Shown here piece after piece: positions 45,140 to 54,938 of a stretch of DNA of 64,000 nt (position 1 is the first letter of the stretch; each line of letters starts with the position of its first letter). The translations under genes and the position numbers were made by a program. The notes beneath the pieces were generated by a model, which was not told where the DNA came from, searched no databases, and saw only the letters and a program-made list of their open reading frames with translations. The DNA comes from Shewanella mangrovisoli (GTDB lineage Bacteria; Pseudomonadota; Gammaproteobacteria; Enterobacterales; Shewanellaceae), in assembly GCF_019457635.1 (NCBI RefSeq), contig NZ_CP080412.1:1736001-1800000 (forward strand). The letters are read 5' to 3'.

Positions 45140-47623
45140 ATGAAAAGACTCATTTTGTGTGTTGCGATTGCATCAGCACTGGGCCTCACAGGATGTGGCG
45201 AGGACAGTTATAACGAACTCAAGGATAAGACAGAGCCGCTCATCCCTGAATCCCATATGGTGTTTGACCCCGCGAATGCTAAAGTGCCTTTGCCTAATGA
45301 TTTGCTGTTCAGCGGCACCACGGATGGCACCTTATCAATCCCGGGTGAAAGTTCGGGGAACTATGTCGATCCGCAAATTGCCCTTGGTGCCTTAGATGGA
45401 TGGTCAACCACATCGCCCATTTCAATTGATATCGATTTAGCAAAAGACCATGATGGCACCCAACTGACCCTGATGGCGGCATCGGTTGCACAACCGGGCG
45501 CAGTGAGAATGTTTGAGGCCACTGTGGGTGGTCCGTTGTCATCGGATCCTGAATGTACAACTAAACCGTCAGTATCTGCCTGTAAAGTCGGCGCGGAATT
45601 ACAATTTGGGGTGGATTTCGTCTCAACAGCATCGGGTAATAAAGTCGTTATTGTGCCACTCAAACCGCTTAAAGCCGGCCAGTCTTATATTTATGCAACA
45701 ACCAAGTTAATCCAAGATTCAGAGGGACGTGGTATTGCCCCTTCAACGACCTATGGTACGTTGAAGATGGATATCAACACCTTACCTTTAGAAACGCCTG
45801 ATCAATTGATGCTACAAACCTTAGTCAACAGCTATGAGAAAGGGATTGCAGCGGCACATAATGTCGATACTTCAACCATTACCTATTCAGGCTTGTTTAC
45901 CACTCAATCGGTTGCAAACGTCTATGAAACCACAAAACTCTTGATGGCACAGGGCGCACCTTATGCGCCAAGTTTTGCGCAAATGCCAACGCCTGCGGGT
46001 TACACTGTGGCACAAGCTGCAGGTTTAACGCCAGCAGATGGCGCAGCGTATGTAGTATCGAACCTAGCCGACGTTTATACCGCTAAGATTAAATTACCGA
46101 TTTACGGTGACTGCTCTTCGGTCAGCTGCTTGTCATCCGCAGGTCAGCCGCTGATCAATGGCCGCTGGAAAGCCCAAGGTGATAGCCCTGTTTCGGTATT
46201 ATTAGCGCTGCAAGCGGGTACCTTAAGTCAAACCAACTTTGGTATGCAGGCGGTGGCCAATGGGATTGCGAACCCTGCCGATGCCTTAGCGAATCCTTCT
46301 TTGATGGCGGGTAAAACCTGGCTGCTCGATGATGGAACGGCTGCGGATAAAACCAAGCATTTAACCAAATTTAACCCCATCCCTGCGATTAAAGGTTATG
46401 AAACGGTACCTGTACTGATTTCTATGCCGAATGCGACCAAACTCGCGGCCTTCTATCAGCAACAAGGTTTAACCTTTACCCCACCGACTTCTGGTTGGCC
46501 AACGACGATTGCGCTGCATGGTTTAGGCGGTGGTAAGGAAATGTCATTAGCCTATGCGGGTAGCTATGCCGCTATGGGCGTGGCAACGGTGGCCATCGAT
46601 ATGCCTTTGCATGGTGCCCGCTCGTTTGATGCCAATGGGGATGGGATTTACGAAGTATCGGCAACCGACCCTTCCTTCGGTAACGTGATTGGTACACCTG
46701 ATGCCTTTAAGAATGGTAATCCACTCGTCTTCGTGAATATCTCAAGCACGCTGTCGGTGCGGGATAACTTCCGTCAGGCCACCATGGATCACCTTGGCGT
46801 GCGTTTAGCCTTAACGGGTTTAGCGCAGGGGCTTGCACAGGCTGGTCAACCACAAGTATTCGATATTTCCAAGATTAGCGCGCAGGGCTTAAGTTTAGGT
46901 GCGATTGTCGGCACTGACTTTGCGACTTATGCCAGCACGGGCATGAAAAATCCAAACACGGGCGAAGCGCTACCTAACCCTTATGCCATCAATGCGGTCT
47001 CTCTGGCGGCGCCAGCGGGTGGCTTAGCGGGTGCGTTCGCTGGTTCTGCGACCTTTGGACCAGTACTGTTTAGCAATGTCACAGCCTCATCGACGTTCCA
47101 AGCATTAGTGGATAAAGCCAATACTGCGGGATACGAGCCTGGCAGCCCAGAATATGCGGCATTAGTACAAGGGGTTTACGCGCAGTTTATTCCAACCTTT
47201 GCCTTTGCGGTGCAAACGGCGGTGGATTCGGCGGATCCGGTTAACCATGCAGGCATGTTGAAAGCAACAGGATTACCCGTACATTTAATCGAAATTGCGG
47301 GTGATGGTAACGGCAACTTACCTGACCAAGTGTTACCAAATCGCGTCGATAACTTCCCACTCTCAGGCACTGAGCCGTTGATTTCGGCAATCGGTCTGCC
47401 TTGTGTGGATGCAACCACCAAAGGTTCTGGTGCGGTGCGTTTTGCTAAGGGTCACCATAGCTCGATTGTTGATCCAAGCGAGAAGAGTTCAACGGATGGT
47501 ATGGCTGCTGCGGCAACGGTTGAGATGCAAACTCAAGTGGCGACCTATGCTTCTACCGCAGGTAAAGGTGAAGCGACTATTTTCGTCACTGATCCAAGCG
47601 TGATCGCGACCTGTTCTAACTAA
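45140..47623 (+). CDS. VolA/Pla-1/cef-family lipoprotein lipase
   Basis: 827 residues. The signal peptide ends in a lipobox (LGLTGCG), so the protein is lipid-anchored. The N-terminal part (FDPANAKVPLPNDLLFSG) and the whole length match the VolA and Pla-1/cef extracellular lipases. The hydrolase domain shows TIALHGLGGGKEMS and the GxSxG-type nucleophile QGLSLGAIVG. VolA of Vibrio is a surface-exposed lysophospholipase that releases fatty acids from lysophosphatidylcholine; a similar role at the cell surface is likely. It is monocistronic with a terminator. Confidence 0.88.
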   Translation: MKRLILCVAIASALGLTGCGEDSYNELKDKTEPLIPESHMVFDPANAKVPLPNDLLFSGTTDGTLSIPGESSGNYVDPQIALGALDGWSTTSPISIDIDLAKDHDGTQLTLMAASVAQPGAVRMFEATVGGPLSSDPECTTKPSVSACKVGAELQFGVDFVSTASGNKVVIVPLKPLKAGQSYIYATTKLIQDSEGRGIAPSTTYGTLKMDINTLPLETPDQLMLQTLVNSYEKGIAAAHNVDTSTITYSGLFTTQSVANVYETTKLLMAQGAPYAPSFAQMPTPAGYTVAQAAGLTPADGAAYVVSNLADVYTAKIKLPIYGDCSSVSCLSSAGQPLINGRWKAQGDSPVSVLLALQAGTLSQTNFGMQAVANGIANPADALANPSLMAGKTWLLDDGTAADKTKHLTKFNPIPAIKGYETVPVLISMPNATKLAAFYQQQGLTFTPPTSGWPTTIALHGLGGGKEMSLAYAGSYAAMGVATVAIDMPLHGARSFDANGDGIYEVSATDPSFGNVIGTPDAFKNGNPLVFVNISSTLSVRDNFRQATMDHLGVRLALTGLAQGLAQAGQPQVFDISKISAQGLSLGAIVGTDFATYASTGMKNPNTGEALPNPYAINAVSLAAPAGGLAGAFAGSATFGPVLFSNVTASSTFQALVDKANTAGYEPGSPEYAALVQGVYAQFIPTFAFAVQTAVDSADPVNHAGMLKATGLPVHLIEIAGDGNGNLPDQVLPNRVDNFPLSGTEPLISAIGLPCVDATTKGSGAVRFAKGHHSSIVDPSEKSSTDGMAAAATVEMQTQVATYASTAGKGEATIFVTDPSVIATCSN

Positions 47624-47638
47624 TCGCGTGTAAAATCC

Positions 47639-47668
47639 TAAAAACCCAGCCTTTGCTGGGTTTTTTTA
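47639..47668 (+). terminator. Terminator after the VolA-type gene
   Basis: AAAAACCCAGC, loop CTTT, GCTGGGTTTTT and more T. Confidence 0.9.
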
Positions 47669-47735
47669 TGGCGCTTTAGGCTGTTAGAATAGCGCGCACT
47701 AAACCGGATCACCTTAGGCCCCAACGGAGAGTACT

Positions 47736-48752
47736 TTGGAATTTCTATACGAATATGGCATGTTTTTAGCGAAAGCCGTGACGATTGTGGTTGCGCTTGT
47801 TGCTGTGATTATTGTGGTGCTCGCGTCCACGGTAAAGCACAAATCGGATAAAGGTGAACTGAGGATCACTAATCTTTCAGAAGAACTGGAAGAGCTTAAA
47901 CACAGCTTGAAGGAAGAACTGCTGTCGAAAAAGCAATTTAAAGCCTACGAAAAACAGCTGAAAGCAGACGAAAAGGCGAAGGAAAAAGCGGCCGAAGAAG
48001 ATAGTAAAGGCAAAGTTTTTGTTATTGATTTTAAAGGCAGTATTGATGCCGCCGAAGTGGCTTCTCTGCGGGAAGAAATCAGCGCGATTTTAACCATCGC
48101 CGAAAAGGGCGACGAAGTGGTAGTGAATGTCGAAAGTGGCGGCGGCATGGTGCATGGCTACGGTTTAGCCTCTAGCCAGCTTGACCGCCTGCGTCAGGCC
48201 GAGATCCCATTAACGATTTGCGTGGATAAGGTCGCAGCGAGCGGTGGTTATATGATGGCCTGTGTGGCAAACAAAGTGTATGCTGCGCCATTCGCCATCG
48301 TAGGTTCAATCGGCGTGGTTGCCCAGTTGCCTAACTTCAACCGTTTATTGAAGAAACATGAAATCGACTACGAGCAACACACGGCCGGTGATTTTAAGCG
48401 CACCTTAACCGTGTTTGGCGAAAATACTGACGAAGGCAGACAGAAGTTCCAACAGGAACTGGAAGAAACCCATGTGCTATTTAAAGCTTTCGTGAGCAAG
48501 TATCGCCCTCAGCTCGATTTGGCAAAGGTGGCCACGGGCGAACATTGGTACGGTCAACAGGCGATTGAATTAGGCCTTATTGATGCGATTTCAACCAGTG
48601 ATGATGTGTTAATGCAGTTAGCTGGCGAACGTACCGTGTACAAGTTGCGCTACCAAGTTCGTAAGAAACTGGCAGATAAAATCGCCCATGGTGCGTCTTT
48701 ATCGGTAAATGCGATTTTTAATCGATTAGTTGAGAAAAATCGTCCCATGTAA
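47736..48752 (+). CDS. sohB: Inner-membrane serine protease SohB (S49)
   Basis: 338 residues. The start is TTG 47736, supported by GGAGA upstream and by E. coli SohB, which begins in the same way (EYGLFLAK). A membrane segment lies at about 10-32, followed by a charged coiled-coil-like stretch of Lys and Glu (about 45-90). The S49 domain has the nucleophile Ser and general base in VDKVAASGGYMMA and GSIGV. It acts as a signal-peptide peptidase-like protease on the periplasmic face. Confidence 0.93.
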   Translation: MEFLYEYGMFLAKAVTIVVALVAVIIVVLASTVKHKSDKGELRITNLSEELEELKHSLKEELLSKKQFKAYEKQLKADEKAKEKAAEEDSKGKVFVIDFKGSIDAAEVASLREEISAILTIAEKGDEVVVNVESGGGMVHGYGLASSQLDRLRQAEIPLTICVDKVAASGGYMMACVANKVYAAPFAIVGSIGVVAQLPNFNRLLKKHEIDYEQHTAGDFKRTLTVFGENTDEGRQKFQQELEETHVLFKAFVSKYRPQLDLAKVATGEHWYGQQAIELGLIDAISTSDDVLMQLAGERTVYKLRYQVRKKLADKIAHGASLSVNAIFNRLVEKNRPM

Positions 48753-48778
48753 GCCGACGAGCTGACTCAATCCTGATG

Positions 48779-48808
48779 AAAACGCCTGCGAATATGCAGG
48801 CGTTTTTG
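48779..48808 (+). terminator. Terminator after sohB
   Basis: AAAACGCCTGC, loop GAATAT, GCAGGCGTTTTT. A perfect stem followed by T. Confidence 0.88.
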
Positions 48809-48945
48809 TTTTGTCCGAGCGCGAAATAAAATAATACATTTTTTTAACATTAAGTTTGGTTTAAGACTATTCAAAATAAGCGAGATCTTATACAACTAAT
48901 CACCTAGGGAATTAAAAGCTGAACAAATCATATTAAGGATTTTCC

Positions 48946-49965
48946 ATGTTACAGCGCGTCGACTACAAGACGAACCTGATGGTAGGTGATCAAACCTATC
49001 CCGCATTTGAGCTACGTAATATTCTCGATTTTATTGCCTCGCAGTTAGGCGAAAACGCCTTACAGCAAGTCTGTGAGCATATCGGCGTTGGCCAAGCAGA
49101 GCTCAATCATTGCCAGTTTGTGTTTGTGTGGCAGGTAGAGTATGCGATGGAGTTTTTACGTTTGCAGGGTGGCGACCCCGATATCGGCACTAAATTAGGC
49201 CTAAGCTATCGGGTGAGTAGTTTAGATGTGCTCTTGCCCCATCTCGCGCAGTTGACTTCTCTACAGGCCTGCTTGCAGTTTGTGGTCAATCATCCCCAAC
49301 TCGTTGGCAGTTTTACCGATACCTTAGTGCGCTTAGAAGAAGACTGTGTTTGCATTCGTTGGCTCAATACTGGCCGTATTGACAAAGCACAATATGGATT
49401 TCAATTTCTGCACAGCATAGGTTCGCTGTTAGGGCTTGCTAGAGAGCTCACAGGGGAGGCGATAACGCTTAGGCAAATCCATTTAGCGGAACCTGTCCGG
49501 GATGAGCGTTTTTTAACCCTGGCAACGGGGGCTGCGGTACAGTTTAATTGCGAATATTATGAATGGAGCATTTCCCTTAACCATCTTGCGTTTGCCATCA
49601 AGTACCCATTCCCTGCCTACGCCGAAAAGGTCACTGCTGTCTCGACCACATCCTTTATAGAAACCGTGCTCGCGGCAATCAACGAACATTTTCCCCAAGT
49701 GCTTCATTTAGATGATATGGCGACGCAACTGCATATGAGCGATCGCAGCTTTCGGCGCAAGCTGGCACAGCTTGGTTCGAGTTATCAACGTTTAGTCGAT
49801 CAGGTGCGTTGCCAAAGGGCGGTCGAGTTGATTTTAGCAAGCGAATTGGATATTGAGGCGATTGCCGAGACCTTAGGTTACTGCGATGTTAGCCATTTCC
49901 GTCAATCCTTTAAGCATTGGATTGGCCATCCGCCTGGATATTTTAGCCGTCTAAATGGTGGGTAA
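48946..49965 (+). CDS. AraC-family transcriptional regulator
   Basis: 339 residues. The N-terminal 200 residues match the arabinose-binding-like domain of OruR/ArgR-type AraC regulators (LGLSYRVSSLDVLLPHLAQ, GAAVQFNCEYYEWSISLNHLAF). The C-terminal 100 residues have two helix-turn-helix units: LDDMATQLHMSDRSFRRKLAQLGSS and DIEAIAETLGYCDVSHFRQSFKHWIGHPPGYF. The ligand and target are unknown; it stands alone between sohB and a convergent gene. Confidence 0.92.
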   Translation: MLQRVDYKTNLMVGDQTYPAFELRNILDFIASQLGENALQQVCEHIGVGQAELNHCQFVFVWQVEYAMEFLRLQGGDPDIGTKLGLSYRVSSLDVLLPHLAQLTSLQACLQFVVNHPQLVGSFTDTLVRLEEDCVCIRWLNTGRIDKAQYGFQFLHSIGSLLGLARELTGEAITLRQIHLAEPVRDERFLTLATGAAVQFNCEYYEWSISLNHLAFAIKYPFPAYAEKVTAVSTTSFIETVLAAINEHFPQVLHLDDMATQLHMSDRSFRRKLAQLGSSYQRLVDQVRCQRAVELILASELDIEAIAETLGYCDVSHFRQSFKHWIGHPPGYFSRLNGG

Positions 49966-49976
49966 GGGGAAGTATG

Positions 49977-50003
49977 AAAGCGCTAATTAACAATTAACGC
50001 TTT
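49977..50003. terminator. Weak hairpin between convergent genes
   Basis: AAAGCG/CGCTTT and TAATT/AATTA form an interrupted stem between the AraC gene and the convergent exported protein. Confidence 0.35.
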
Positions 50004-50012
50004 GGTCTGTCG

Positions 50013-50714
50013 TTAAATATCACTCGCACTCACTTTAAAGAACTTCGTTTTTTCGGATAGCTGTTTGAATTCCCAAGGTGGGTCAATTACCGTGACGTTT
50101 TTAATTCCGAGCTTTGTTAAATCATCTAATGAATAGTACCAGCCAATGTACTCTTCAGAATCATGTTGCTTTTGATACAATGGACTTTGACCTAAATAGG
50201 TTATTTTTTGATTGACACCAACCTTAGTGAAAAACTCGGCTTCTCTGGACGTTGTTGTCTTCATATACGCGGTGAAGCTATCTCTGGCGGCTTTTTGTTG
50301 GCTTTCGGGTAACGTTTTTAGATATTCTTCCGTTGCTTTCTCCATCCCTGTGACACCGCCATGAAAACCAATAACAGCATGATTGGATATACGGCGCTTA
50401 TGGGCCGAAGAGAATACATAATTAGCACAAGAAGATAGACAGTATTCGGTAACCTCGACGCCAAGATTATTGTTAAAAATAATCTCGCCTAAATCCATTC
50501 CACGATTGACTTCACCTCCCTTGCTTTTAATTGATACCCACTCGATTTGCTTAGGATTGTTATCAATCAATGAGATAAGTTTTTGATTTGCTTCCTCGGA
50601 GAGTGCACCCTCGTAGAAAACCGTATTATCCCTTAGGTTAACTTTGGTTTGTTCTTCTGTACTGGCATTAGAAAACGCAACAAAAAACAAGGTCAAAAAT
50701 ATAGTCTTACGCAT
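50013..50714 (-). CDS. Exported ClpP/crotonase-fold-like protein
   Basis: 233 residues from ATG 50714, which has GGAGG 4 bases upstream; the frame also holds an ATG at 50732 that is less likely. A signal peptide ends near SNAS. The pattern VSIKSKGGEVNRGMDLGEIIFNN, a short strand, then EYCLSSCANYVFSSAHKR and GFHGG resembles periplasmic ClpP-fold proteins, where the Ser between the Cys pair is the putative nucleophile and the two Cys may form a disulfide. Function is unknown. The start region and codon use look normal for the locus. Confidence 0.7.
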   Translation of the reverse strand: MRKTIFLTLFFVAFSNASTEEQTKVNLRDNTVFYEGALSEEANQKLISLIDNNPKQIEWVSIKSKGGEVNRGMDLGEIIFNNNLGVEVTEYCLSSCANYVFSSAHKRRISNHAVIGFHGGVTGMEKATEEYLKTLPESQQKAARDSFTAYMKTTTSREAEFFTKVGVNQKITYLGQSPLYQKQHDSEEYIGWYYSLDDLTKLGIKNVTVIDPPWEFKQLSEKTKFFKVSASDI

Positions 50715-50878
50715 GCCGCCTCCATTTGGCATTTAACTGAGCATTACCCGCCCCTATCAGTAAACTAATCTAGAAAGGATTTATAGCCGGAATGAAGATT
50801 CCAACTAGACAGTAAGTTAGCATCATTATCTAATCAGGTTCAATCAGTGGTAATAAGCAAGATTCTGACTGAACATGA

Positions 50879-52063
50879 CTATGTACAACTCCCTAAACTC
50901 GGTGCCAGTGAATCTATCCATTGACGAATTAATTCCACGCCTTCTTGGTGCTCAAGGTTGCGGCCGATTGGCGGCATGCGATCTTTAGGTTCTGAAAGTG
51001 TTTGGCGATAAAGCAAAATCGAATGGTCGGCATTGCCGGGGACGATATCGTAATCGAGCCCTTTGGCGCCGCCATCCCAGCCGGGTGGTTGCTTGCAAAT
51101 GCCATATTGATAGCTGGTATGGTCGATATAAAACCCAAGGCGTAAGCCGGAGATGCTGGCATAGCCTTTGGCGCTGTGGCAATGGGCGCAGTTAACATCT
51201 AAATAGCCCTTAGCACGGCTGGTTAAATCGGCTTGGAGGTTGTCTATGGCATAGGTTTTAGCGACTTGGCTTAACTCGGGTAACTGCTCAAGTTTGCCTT
51301 GTTTGGCCCACAGGCTGAGTTGATTGACGCTTTGCCCTTGGTCGATGATATCGCGATTCAAGAGATGGGCTTTAAGGCCAATCGGAATGATTAGACTGCT
51401 GTTATCTTGATTGATCTGGTGGCAAATTTTGCACTCGGCGCGGCTCGGTATGTTGTAATCAAAGCTTTGGTTTTGACCTTGATTAATCAGGGTATGGTGC
51501 ACGCTTGCGCCCGCGGTTAGCAGCTTTGCTTCACCTTGTTGCCATTGATAAACCAGACTCGTCCAGCCTTGGGAGCGTTTTATCAATAGCCGCGTTTCGA
51601 TAAGGGTTTCGTTGGCTATGCCTGTGATAGCCGTATCCTGGGGCAGGGCAAAGGTTTTGACCAGCGCGGTGCCGGTTGGAAACTCGAATGCCTCCTGCGC
51701 TTGGTATTGCATGCTGCTGTCTGAGGGTAAATAGATAAAACGGTATTTACTGGCGTAATTAGAAAAAAGCTGTGTGGCGAGCTGATAACCAAATCCCGGT
51801 GCTTGCGGCTGCGCGGTAGGGTTTGCGGGGTCGATAAAGAGCCCGTATTGACTTAACTCTGGGCAGTCCTCCGCCATTAAGGCGGGCCAGTTAACTTGCC
51901 CTGTGGTATTCACGCACAGACTGGTGGGCGTTGTCGGCACTGTAGGTGTCGTCGGCGGAGTCGGCGTTTGGCCATTATCGCTGCTTTGGCTGTCACCGCC
52001 GCCACAGGCTGTTACTAACATCGTTAAGCTGAAGATTGCGATAAGTGTTAGGCGGTTTGTCAT
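50879..52063 (-). CDS. SO2930-family diheme c-type cytochrome lipoprotein
   Basis: 394 residues. The lipobox LVTAC at the end of the signal peptide anchors it, followed by a Pro/Thr-rich linker. Two heme sites are seen: CKICH and CAHCH. The domain pattern (NYASKYRFIYLPS, RAKGYLDVNCAHCH, VPGNADHS, DRMPPIGRN) is that of the SO2930 family. The same features recur in the C-terminal half of the gene at 52203, so the two are paralogues, one with and one without the beta-helix. Its partner and substrate are unknown. Confidence 0.88.
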   Translation of the reverse strand: MTNRLTLIAIFSLTMLVTACGGGDSQSSDNGQTPTPPTTPTVPTTPTSLCVNTTGQVNWPALMAEDCPELSQYGLFIDPANPTAQPQAPGFGYQLATQLFSNYASKYRFIYLPSDSSMQYQAQEAFEFPTGTALVKTFALPQDTAITGIANETLIETRLLIKRSQGWTSLVYQWQQGEAKLLTAGASVHHTLINQGQNQSFDYNIPSRAECKICHQINQDNSSLIIPIGLKAHLLNRDIIDQGQSVNQLSLWAKQGKLEQLPELSQVAKTYAIDNLQADLTSRAKGYLDVNCAHCHSAKGYASISGLRLGFYIDHTSYQYGICKQPPGWDGGAKGLDYDIVPGNADHSILLYRQTLSEPKDRMPPIGRNLEHQEGVELIRQWIDSLAPSLGSCT

Positions 52064-52098
52064 TGGATTATCCGCTCTTTAAGCTGTTGCTTGAAATA

Positions 52099-52189
52099 AG
52101 AAGGCCTAAGTCGGCCTTCTCTGTCAGGGTGGTCGCTCTGTCATGGAGTGGCAAGCAAGTGGGTGATTGCAAGCCTGCTTTCACCCACT
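52099..52189 (-). terminator. Two hairpins after the beta-helix/diheme gene
   Basis: AGAAGGCC/GGCCTTCT (52099-52120) and AGTGGGTGA/TCACCCACT with a 14-base loop (52158-52189) lie in the 139-base gap. The first is followed by a T-containing stretch on the minus strand and may end transcription. Confidence 0.5.
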
Positions 52190-52202
52190 GTTACCGATAA
52201 CG

Positions 52203-54938
52203 CTAGTGCGAGCAGCTTGCCGCAGGCAGGCGTTTAATCCATTCGCTGATCAGCGCCACGCCTTCATCATGGGATAAGCTGCGACCAATTTCAGGCATAC
52301 GATCGCCCGGGGTCGTGCTTTGCATTCTAAAGTGCATGATGGACTCAGCGGCATTGCCAGGTACTACGTCAAAACCTAAGTTTCCACCGCCATAGGCGAC
52401 TGGCGATTTACAGGTACCGTGGGAGAAACCCGCATCATCGCTGTAGCCACGCCAGTACTCGAGTTTGAGGCCGGTGTTAGAGGCGTTGCCCTCGGGTCTA
52501 TGGCAATGGGCACAGTTGATGTCGAGATAACCCTTAGCCGTTTGCATTAATGCGGTATCGCTTAAGCTTGCGACTGTGGCTTCATCACCATCGTGGTAGG
52601 CGGGCACTTGTGGTACTTGGCTCAGGTTTGGTAATCCCTGCAAAATACCTAGGCTTTCCCATTTCAGTAGTTGGTTCATGGTGCCATCTTGATAGCTGTA
52701 ATTGCGGTTCAAATGGCGCGCCTTAGGACCAATAGGCACAAACACGGCGTTGCTGTTGTCATCGGCCTTAAACTGGTGACATTGCTTACATTGGTTCATG
52801 CTCGGGACCATGTAGTTAAAGGTGAGGCTTTCCCCTTTATGGCTTAAGGTTTGGCTGCTAATTGCACCGGCTTTCGCCAGCGTCGCATCTGTCTTGTCGG
52901 CATTCCACACATAGGGCAGGGCGCTCCAACCAGTTGGACGATGGATCAGCAAACGGGTTTCAATCAAACTCTCGTTGCTGATCCCGCGTTTACTGGTGTC
53001 GCTTGGTAAGGCAAAGGATTTGACGATAACGCTACCCACAGGGAAATCAAACGCTTCGTTTTCGGAGTAACTGGCTTTTTGTCCCGAAGGCAAATACACA
53101 AAGCGGTATTTACTGGCGTAGTCGGTAAAGAGCTGAGTGTTAAGATCGTAAGGGACACCGCCCGAATTGGGCCCTGCCGTGGGGTTTTTAGCATCGCTAA
53201 ACAGGTTGTAATCCGACAGTTTAGGGCAGTTTGCTTTTAGCAGTGCATCCCAACTGACGTTTGAACCCGTCGCCTGACAAAGACTTTGGTCACCATCACC
53301 CACTAAACCACCTTCGCCTTCACCGATAGTGCCACCGCCGCCAACGAGCACGCCGCCATCACAACCCGCGGTATTATCGTCAACCCCGCAGCCAAACACT
53401 TGGCCCGCGAAGGTGACGGTGTGAACGGGTAGGCTCACTTGGGTACATTTCAGCAGGTTGTTCTGGGTCTTCTCGTATTGCACATCGGCGATGCTGATGT
53501 CGGTGTTGCTGTTGGCATAGAGTCTGCCGTAGGACACATCACCGTTATCACTGGCGCAGACGTTATCGCTGCCATCAGCGGCAAAGGGCGCCTCTTTCAA
53601 ACCTAGGTAAGCGGCGGTGCCGTTATTGGCAAGCATTTCCCCTAAGCCGTCGTAGAGTACGCCGGGCAAGGTACCGTGACTGATAACGTAAGCACGGATA
53701 ATATCTTGAATTAAATAACCTTTAGGTTTGCTGCCATAGTCGGTAATTACGTTGTCGTGCAAGTAAATATTGCGCGGCACTGGGCGCCAGCCGTCTTCAA
53801 TGGCTTGACCTGGTTGACCATAGTTGCCGACAAAGGAGGTCATATCGGGTTCTGCAATAAAGAAGCTACTGACAGTCACCCCTAAGGTATCGTGGTGGGT
53901 AATTTCGTTATTAAAGATTTCCACATCGGCGGTAGACAGCACAATCACCCCAGTCCCCGGCGGCACTATATGCACCCCTGCGGGGTTGGCCGAGGCGTTG
54001 GCGAAGTTAGGCGTGTTGTTGTCATACACTTTGTTGTTGAAAATCCGAACGCTAGAGCCGTATCTGTGGTTGTTGATCGGCAAGTCGAACACTAAAATCC
54101 CGCCGGTGTTGCCCATAGCTTCGTTGTCATACACATCGGCATACTTAGAGTTTTCGACTTCAATCCCGGCAACGTTTTCCTTGGCAATATTGCGGCGCAC
54201 CACAATATATTGGGATTGGCCCACATAAATGCCCGCATCGGCACTGCCGCGGACATAGCTGTCTTCAATCAAAATGTTTTCACACTCAACGGGATACAGA
54301 CCATAGGCGCCGTTATCTTTGTCGAGCTCACCTTCCCACACCGCCCCCACGCGGCGCAGTATGATGCCATTGGTGTTTTTAAGCTTGATACCGTTGTTTT
54401 TGGCCTCATTGACCGACAGATCTTGAATGGTAATGTTCAGCGCATTCTGCACGAAAATCCCATCCCCTGAGTTGGCTTGGGCGAAATTGAGGATAGTGTC
54501 CTTCATTCCGTAGCCCATGATAGTGACGTTTTTGGCATAACTGCCATCCCCATCCACGTCGCCATCAAACAGTAATGTCGAGTCGATATTAAAGGTGCCC
54601 TTTGGCAGCACAATCACTGCGCCACTTTGGGCGTTGATTAAGGCTTCTTGAATTCGGGTAGTGAGATTATCCCCCGGCAGGATCTTGATGGCGCCTTCGG
54701 GGAAGGTGGGGCCCGTTTCAGGGGGCTGAACCACGGGCGGTGTCACTACCTCTGGTGCTGGATCATCGTCAGAAAAACACCCCGTGAGATTAAAAGCCAT
54801 CAGTAGGGCGACCCCAGTTGGCATCAGCCAATTCGCCTTAAGTTGAGTTTTATTCCTATGGGAGTTACTCGGCCAAAGGTGGCGTGGTGTCGCCTTTACG
54901 CCCTTCTTCGCCAGTGTGTGTGTCGTCTTGTTGAACAT
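52203..54938 (-). CDS. Parallel beta-helix lipoprotein fused to an SO2930-type diheme cytochrome
   Basis: 911 residues. ATG 54938 has AGGAG 5 bases upstream, so the start is well supported although the region before the lipobox (FNLTGC) is unusually long, about 50 residues. Residues about 70-480 carry right-handed parallel beta-helix repeats (VFVQNALNITIQDLSVNEAKNNG and IKLKNTNGIILRRVG are typical rungs). A Gly-rich linker near 530-545 leads to the cytochrome part with CKQCH and CAHCH. In other genomes the beta-helix and diheme modules are usually separate neighbours; here they are one protein. It may bind a surface polymer and move electrons, but that is inference. Confidence 0.88.
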   Translation of the reverse strand: MFNKTTHTLAKKGVKATPRHLWPSNSHRNKTQLKANWLMPTGVALLMAFNLTGCFSDDDPAPEVVTPPVVQPPETGPTFPEGAIKILPGDNLTTRIQEALINAQSGAVIVLPKGTFNIDSTLLFDGDVDGDGSYAKNVTIMGYGMKDTILNFAQANSGDGIFVQNALNITIQDLSVNEAKNNGIKLKNTNGIILRRVGAVWEGELDKDNGAYGLYPVECENILIEDSYVRGSADAGIYVGQSQYIVVRRNIAKENVAGIEVENSKYADVYDNEAMGNTGGILVFDLPINNHRYGSSVRIFNNKVYDNNTPNFANASANPAGVHIVPPGTGVIVLSTADVEIFNNEITHHDTLGVTVSSFFIAEPDMTSFVGNYGQPGQAIEDGWRPVPRNIYLHDNVITDYGSKPKGYLIQDIIRAYVISHGTLPGVLYDGLGEMLANNGTAAYLGLKEAPFAADGSDNVCASDNGDVSYGRLYANSNTDISIADVQYEKTQNNLLKCTQVSLPVHTVTFAGQVFGCGVDDNTAGCDGGVLVGGGGTIGEGEGGLVGDGDQSLCQATGSNVSWDALLKANCPKLSDYNLFSDAKNPTAGPNSGGVPYDLNTQLFTDYASKYRFVYLPSGQKASYSENEAFDFPVGSVIVKSFALPSDTSKRGISNESLIETRLLIHRPTGWSALPYVWNADKTDATLAKAGAISSQTLSHKGESLTFNYMVPSMNQCKQCHQFKADDNSNAVFVPIGPKARHLNRNYSYQDGTMNQLLKWESLGILQGLPNLSQVPQVPAYHDGDEATVASLSDTALMQTAKGYLDINCAHCHRPEGNASNTGLKLEYWRGYSDDAGFSHGTCKSPVAYGGGNLGFDVVPGNAAESIMHFRMQSTTPGDRMPEIGRSLSHDEGVALISEWIKRLPAASCSH

